Program-made: the position numbers and the translations under genes
Assembly (NCBI GenBank): GCA_963665495.1
Contig: OY762289.1
Coordinates: forward strand, 5,208,001 to 5,272,000
DNA: 64,000 bases
Direction: 5' to 3'
Source of the DNA: G963665495 sp963665495
Lineage (GTDB): Bacteria; Desulfobacterota; Desulfovibrionia; Desulfovibrionales; Desulfovibrionaceae
Part shown: positions 61,235 to 64,000 of the stretch, piece after piece
Layout: the number at the start of each line of letters is the position of its first letter
Numbering within the stretch: position 1 is the first letter of the stretch
Notes under the pieces: generated by a model
Database searches by the model: none
What the model saw: the letters and a program-made list of their open reading frames with translations, nothing else
What the model was told of the DNA's origin: nothing

Positions 61235-61762
61235 TCACTCGTTTGATAGTTGTTGCCACGGTCTGCTCCAGGAAAGCTCGAAATCCTTGCCTGACAGACG
61301 CAACACAACATTGTCTTTTGAAATAGCGGCTACTTCGGCGCCTCTGACGGTATCTCCGACTTTTACCTTGATTATTTTCGCCTCGCGCAGGTCATGCAAT
61401 GCGGCGTATCGTTTCCCTTTCTGGTTGAAAATGGCCATCAGGGTCAGGTCATCGACATCCAGCTCGGGCTCCGGCGGAGGTGGAGGCGCTTCCTTCGGCT
61501 TTTCCTCCACAAGATACGAGCGTTTGGCAACGGGCTGATCCTGGAAGGAAAACGGCGCTGCCAGTCTGGTCCGCAATTGCGCGAATTGCTTATAGGCAAC
61601 AGGAGCAACAGGCGGCGCGGTCTCCGAAAAACCGACCACGGGCGGCAAGCCATCCTGTTCGCTCCGGGTCGCCAGCAGACAGACAATGCCGAGCACGCTT
61701 GCCGCGCAGAGGTACTTGCACAAACGTACGGCTATTTTCGCCTGTCCTTTTGTCAAATGCAT
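61235..61762 (-). CDS. GspC/PilP-like inner-membrane linker protein
   Basis: 175 residues: a short cytoplasmic start, one membrane helix (about 15-32), a proline-rich linker (EEKPKEAPPPPPEPELD) and a small beta domain (LMAIFNQKGKRYAALHDLRE, VKVGDTVRGAEVAAISKDNV) like the homology region of GspC and PilP, which touches the secretin N0 domain. Position directly before the secretin gene supports this. No PDZ domain. Confidence 0.78.
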   Translation of the reverse strand: MHLTKGQAKIAVRLCKYLCAASVLGIVCLLATRSEQDGLPPVVGFSETAPPVAPVAYKQFAQLRTRLAAPFSFQDQPVAKRSYLVEEKPKEAPPPPPEPELDVDDLTLMAIFNQKGKRYAALHDLREAKIIKVKVGDTVRGAEVAAISKDNVVLRLSGKDFELSWSRPWQQLSNE

Positions 61763-61763
61763 T

Positions 61764-63299
61764 TCAGTTATCCTTTCTGCCGGGTCCGGGCTTCTGCTGA
61801 CAACCGATCATGGGCCTGATCACGCTCCAGTCGAAAAAATCCCCGGCCGGAAGCGACACTTTTTTCTGGTAGAGCGCCTGGAGAAACTGTTCCTGCTGCT
61901 TGATGGCCTTGCCGAGGGTTTGCGAATTCCCGGCGCATCCGACAAGCGTTTGCTGCTCCTCAGGAGAAAGGTAATGCACGCCCTCAAATCCCTTCCGTAC
62001 GGCCGCATCCGGCATATGTAACTGTTCCGCTATTAACTGGCCGGCCTCGTCGGGATGGGCCGCAATCCATTTCGTGGCTTTTTCCAGAGCCTGCAGCAAA
62101 AAGGCCACAGCCTCGTGTTTATCCTTAAGCACGTCTTCGCGGACAACAACGGTCTCAAAACAGTCTTTGGAAAGCTTGTCCGAATCAAAGACCGTTCTTC
62201 CCAGCTGTTCCTGTTGAAAAAGCGAAAGATACGGCTCCCACAGCACACCGGCCTGGATCATGTCCGTGGACAGACTTTGCAGGACCAGCGGACTGCTCAG
62301 ATTGTGCACCCGTTGGGGGGAGAAGGGCAGCTTCTCCGCAGTAAAGGCCCTGTAGACAATGTATTGGGCAACTCTTCCCGCGCCGTAGATATCCACATCT
62401 TCAAGTTCCTTTAAGGAATGGCCCGGAGTGTTGCCGGCCACCACAATGGCGTTCCCGCCACTGCTCCAGGCCAGCGGATAGATGCCCTTGAGCTGGAAGC
62501 CTGCTTCCAGGCCAGCGATGAGGTCAGTGAGAGGCAGGCAAAGGCCGTCCAGATCGCCGCTGCGCATCAAGTGGGCCAATTGATCGGTATCGGTGCCTTG
62601 AATAAGCTGCACGTTGATATCCTGGTCCGTGAGCCAGCCTTGCTTTTTGGCCACGTAAAACGGCGCGAAGCCTATCCAGTGTTCGAGCCCGATACGCAGG
62701 ACGTTCAGATAGCTGTCCGCGATCTCGCCCTCAACGGTTTCAATGCTGACCTTGTTTACCTGCAGGCGCGCTGCCACCTGATCGTCCTGCCCCTGCATCT
62801 GCAAATCCGAAATCACCAGCACCAGGGGGGATGTCTCCACAAAATAAATGAATTTGCTTACCGCGGCGTAGGTTCCGTTGACCCGGACAAGAAGCGGCAA
62901 CTCCTGGAAGCCTGTCTTGTCCGTCATTTCGAGCGGCGTGATCTGGTCGATGGCGACCCCGGCCTCCTGGCCGTAGAGTTTCACCTCATAGAGCAGTTCG
63001 CCCAGGGTATCGGCACCGCTGTTTTCAATGCCCAGCTTCTCCACCAGATAGGCGCTTTCATTGCGGACTTCTTCCAGCTTGGCCCTGCGGCGATAGACCG
63101 AAAGTGCGGCGCTCTGGTTTTTTTCAATGCTGTTTTCCAATTCCCGTTTTTTCTGGATCAAACCGTCAAAGGCGTCAAATACGGGTTCGATAACGGCAAG
63201 ATAGGCCGTAACGGCCACCAGAAAAACCGCGAAAATGGTCAGCGACCGTCTGTCCCGTGTCGCGAGGGCGTTCCATGAGGATTGCATGCGCCGGATCAT
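61764..63299 (-). CDS. PilO/GspM-like protein fused to an ABC-type solute-binding domain
   Basis: 511 residues. Residues 1-200: short cytoplasmic start, membrane helix (SLTIFAVFLVAVTAYLAVIE), coiled coil and a PilO/GspM-type ferredoxin-like domain (PLLVRVNGTYAAVSKFIYFV). Residues about 203-490: a periplasmic binding protein fold of the SsuA/NMT1-THI5 type, recognisable from LRIGLEHWIGFAPFYVAKKQ, MRSGDLDGLCLPLTDLIAG, NAIVVAGNTPG and VLWEPYLSLFQQEQLG. That fold normally binds sulfonates, taurine, nitrate or thiamine precursors for ABC import. No frameshift is needed; the start overlaps the upstream stop as ATGA. The fusion would tether a ligand-binding domain to the secretion platform in the periplasm. 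I know of no described precedent. Confidence 0.83.
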   Translation of the reverse strand: MIRRMQSSWNALATRDRRSLTIFAVFLVAVTAYLAVIEPVFDAFDGLIQKKRELENSIEKNQSAALSVYRRRAKLEEVRNESAYLVEKLGIENSGADTLGELLYEVKLYGQEAGVAIDQITPLEMTDKTGFQELPLLVRVNGTYAAVSKFIYFVETSPLVLVISDLQMQGQDDQVAARLQVNKVSIETVEGEIADSYLNVLRIGLEHWIGFAPFYVAKKQGWLTDQDINVQLIQGTDTDQLAHLMRSGDLDGLCLPLTDLIAGLEAGFQLKGIYPLAWSSGGNAIVVAGNTPGHSLKELEDVDIYGAGRVAQYIVYRAFTAEKLPFSPQRVHNLSSPLVLQSLSTDMIQAGVLWEPYLSLFQQEQLGRTVFDSDKLSKDCFETVVVREDVLKDKHEAVAFLLQALEKATKWIAAHPDEAGQLIAEQLHMPDAAVRKGFEGVHYLSPEEQQTLVGCAGNSQTLGKAIKQQEQFLQALYQKKVSLPAGDFFDWSVIRPMIGCQQKPGPGRKDN

Positions 63300-64000
63300 G
63301 TCGCGCTCTCCTCGAAAAAATTCGTCCAGGCTTCAGAACGGGCCTCGATGGTGAACTTGAATTCGTTGCTTTCCGCCACGTGCTCCAGGGAGGCCAGTTT
63401 GCAGTGCACGATACGCGGAGATTCCTCGAGTTTTTTTACAATGGCGGTGACATGCGAGGCGTCTTTGCTGAGCCCGTTGATCACGATTCTGCCGTCCTTT
63501 GTGATGGACACGCCCTCAAGGCGGGATTCCATGGAAGTCGCGTCGGCGATGATTTTCAACAACTCGAGGCAATAGGGCTTGTCCTGCGCAAACTTGCGAA
63601 TGGTCTTGTTCTTATCCTGCAGGTTGCGAATCATCTGGGTTGCCTTGCTGGCTTTTTGCGCGGCTCTGTTGACCTGGGCGGCTTCCTTTTCCAGGCGGGC
63701 GACTTCGTCGTCGAGCTGCGCGTACAGAGTGGCGATAAATCCGGCAATCAAAACGAGGGTCACGGCCACGGATGCGAGCAGTTTGAAATACCCGCGCGTT
63801 TCAAGAGCCTGCTGATTGCCGCGCTGCAGGCATTCTGCAAAGGCCAGCCCGGAATGGAGCTTTTGTTCCGCTGCAGCCGGGGGCAGGATATCCGCCCAGC
63901 CCCGTATCACGCGTGGAAGCGCCGGGTTCTGACCGTCGGCCGGAGACTGTTCGAACAAAGGGCTATCCGTGGGCCCATGTTTCGACCAGACGAGAAATTT
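63296..64000 (-). CDS. PilN/GspL-like platform protein, 5' end beyond window
   Basis: The frame is open to base 64000 (KFLVWSKHGPTDSPLFEQSP at the edge), so the true start lies outside. Visible: a cytoplasmic part, a membrane helix (LLASVAVTLVLIAGFIATLY), a coiled coil (DEVARLEKEAAQVNRAAQKA) and a small C-terminal domain (VSITKDGRIVINGLSKDASH) as in PilN or the GspL C-terminus. The gene order PilN-, PilO-, PilP- and PilQ-like equals pilNOPQ. An internal TTG at 63958 is not needed as a start. Confidence 0.8.
   Translation of the reverse strand, partial: KFLVWSKHGPTDSPLFEQSPADGQNPALPRVIRGWADILPPAAAEQKLHSGLAFAECLQRGNQQALETRGYFKLLASVAVTLVLIAGFIATLYAQLDDEVARLEKEAAQVNRAAQKASKATQMIRNLQDKNKTIRKFAQDKPYCLELLKIIADATSMESRLEGVSITKDGRIVINGLSKDASHVTAIVKKLEESPRIVHCKLASLEHVAESNEFKFTIEARSEAWTNFFEESAT

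Overview
The window reads like an accessory-rich chromosome segment of an anaerobic bacterium, most probably a Desulfovibrio-like member of the Desulfobacterota. That assignment is an inference from the mix of gene families (oxygen-sensitive activase, true formylmethanofuran dehydrogenase, type I-C CRISPR-Cas); no rRNA or other taxonomic marker is present. Coding regions are GC-rich. The intergenic stretches around 16.6-18.3, 29.5-30.8 and 33.1-34.9 kb are AT-rich and carry recombination debris.

Layout. 1-7.7 kb (minus strand): an iron/siderophore uptake locus. A Fur box precedes an AraC-type regulator, followed by a TonB-dependent receptor, an RhtX/FptX-type MFS permease, a DUF3450 protein and two ExbB-type proteins of a TonB2-like energising complex; the second runs off the left edge. 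7.9-16.6 kb (minus): an anaerobic operon made of an AhpD-like protein, a CCG-domain Fe-S protein, an old-yellow-enzyme/FAD oxidoreductase and a giant double acyl-CoA dehydratase activase, ending in an unusual Fur-methyltransferase fusion. 17-18 kb: a decayed tyrosine integrase beside a tRNA-Leu 3' fragment, an old island junction. 18.3-29.2 kb: a complete type I-C CRISPR-Cas locus (cas3-5-8c-7-4-1-2) with an array of 46 repeats. 29.2-34.9 kb: a transposase relic, a chemoreceptor and three of the four copies of a structured RNA element.

34.9-57.7 kb: a large tetrahydromethanopterin (H4MPT)/methanofuran C1 cluster. The plus-strand operon encodes a DUF2193 protein, MtdB, an ATP-grasp protein, a FolK-GTP cyclohydrolase fusion, a PTPS-family enzyme, an archaeal-type dihydropteroate-synthase-like protein, Mch, two more ATP-grasp ligases, an MfnF-like protein and the MfnE kinase. 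Around it lie MfnB, a DUF447 protein, beta-RFAP synthase, a dihydromethanopterin-reductase-like flavoprotein, a HisA-like protein, the formylmethanofuran dehydrogenase/formyltransferase genes and a CitG-like protein. Together they supply the pterin and furan coenzymes and the steps from formylmethanofuran to methylene-H4MPT. Unlike the hydrolytic Fhc complex of aerobic methylotrophs, this one keeps the cysteines and the FwdD subunit of the archaeal redox enzyme.

57.8-59.1 kb: an ISL3-family insertion sequence. 59.2-64 kb (minus): a PilN/O/P/Q- or GspL/M/C/D-like secretion operon in which the PilO/GspM-like protein is fused to a solute-binding-protein domain.

The most notable new signal is a roughly 110-nt structured RNA present four times (29943, 33549 and 34705 on plus; 56490 on minus). 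Two helices, one of them a pseudoknot, are supported by compensatory changes. Each copy ends 80-84 nt before a start codon or its relic, and one copy leads directly into the C1 operon.
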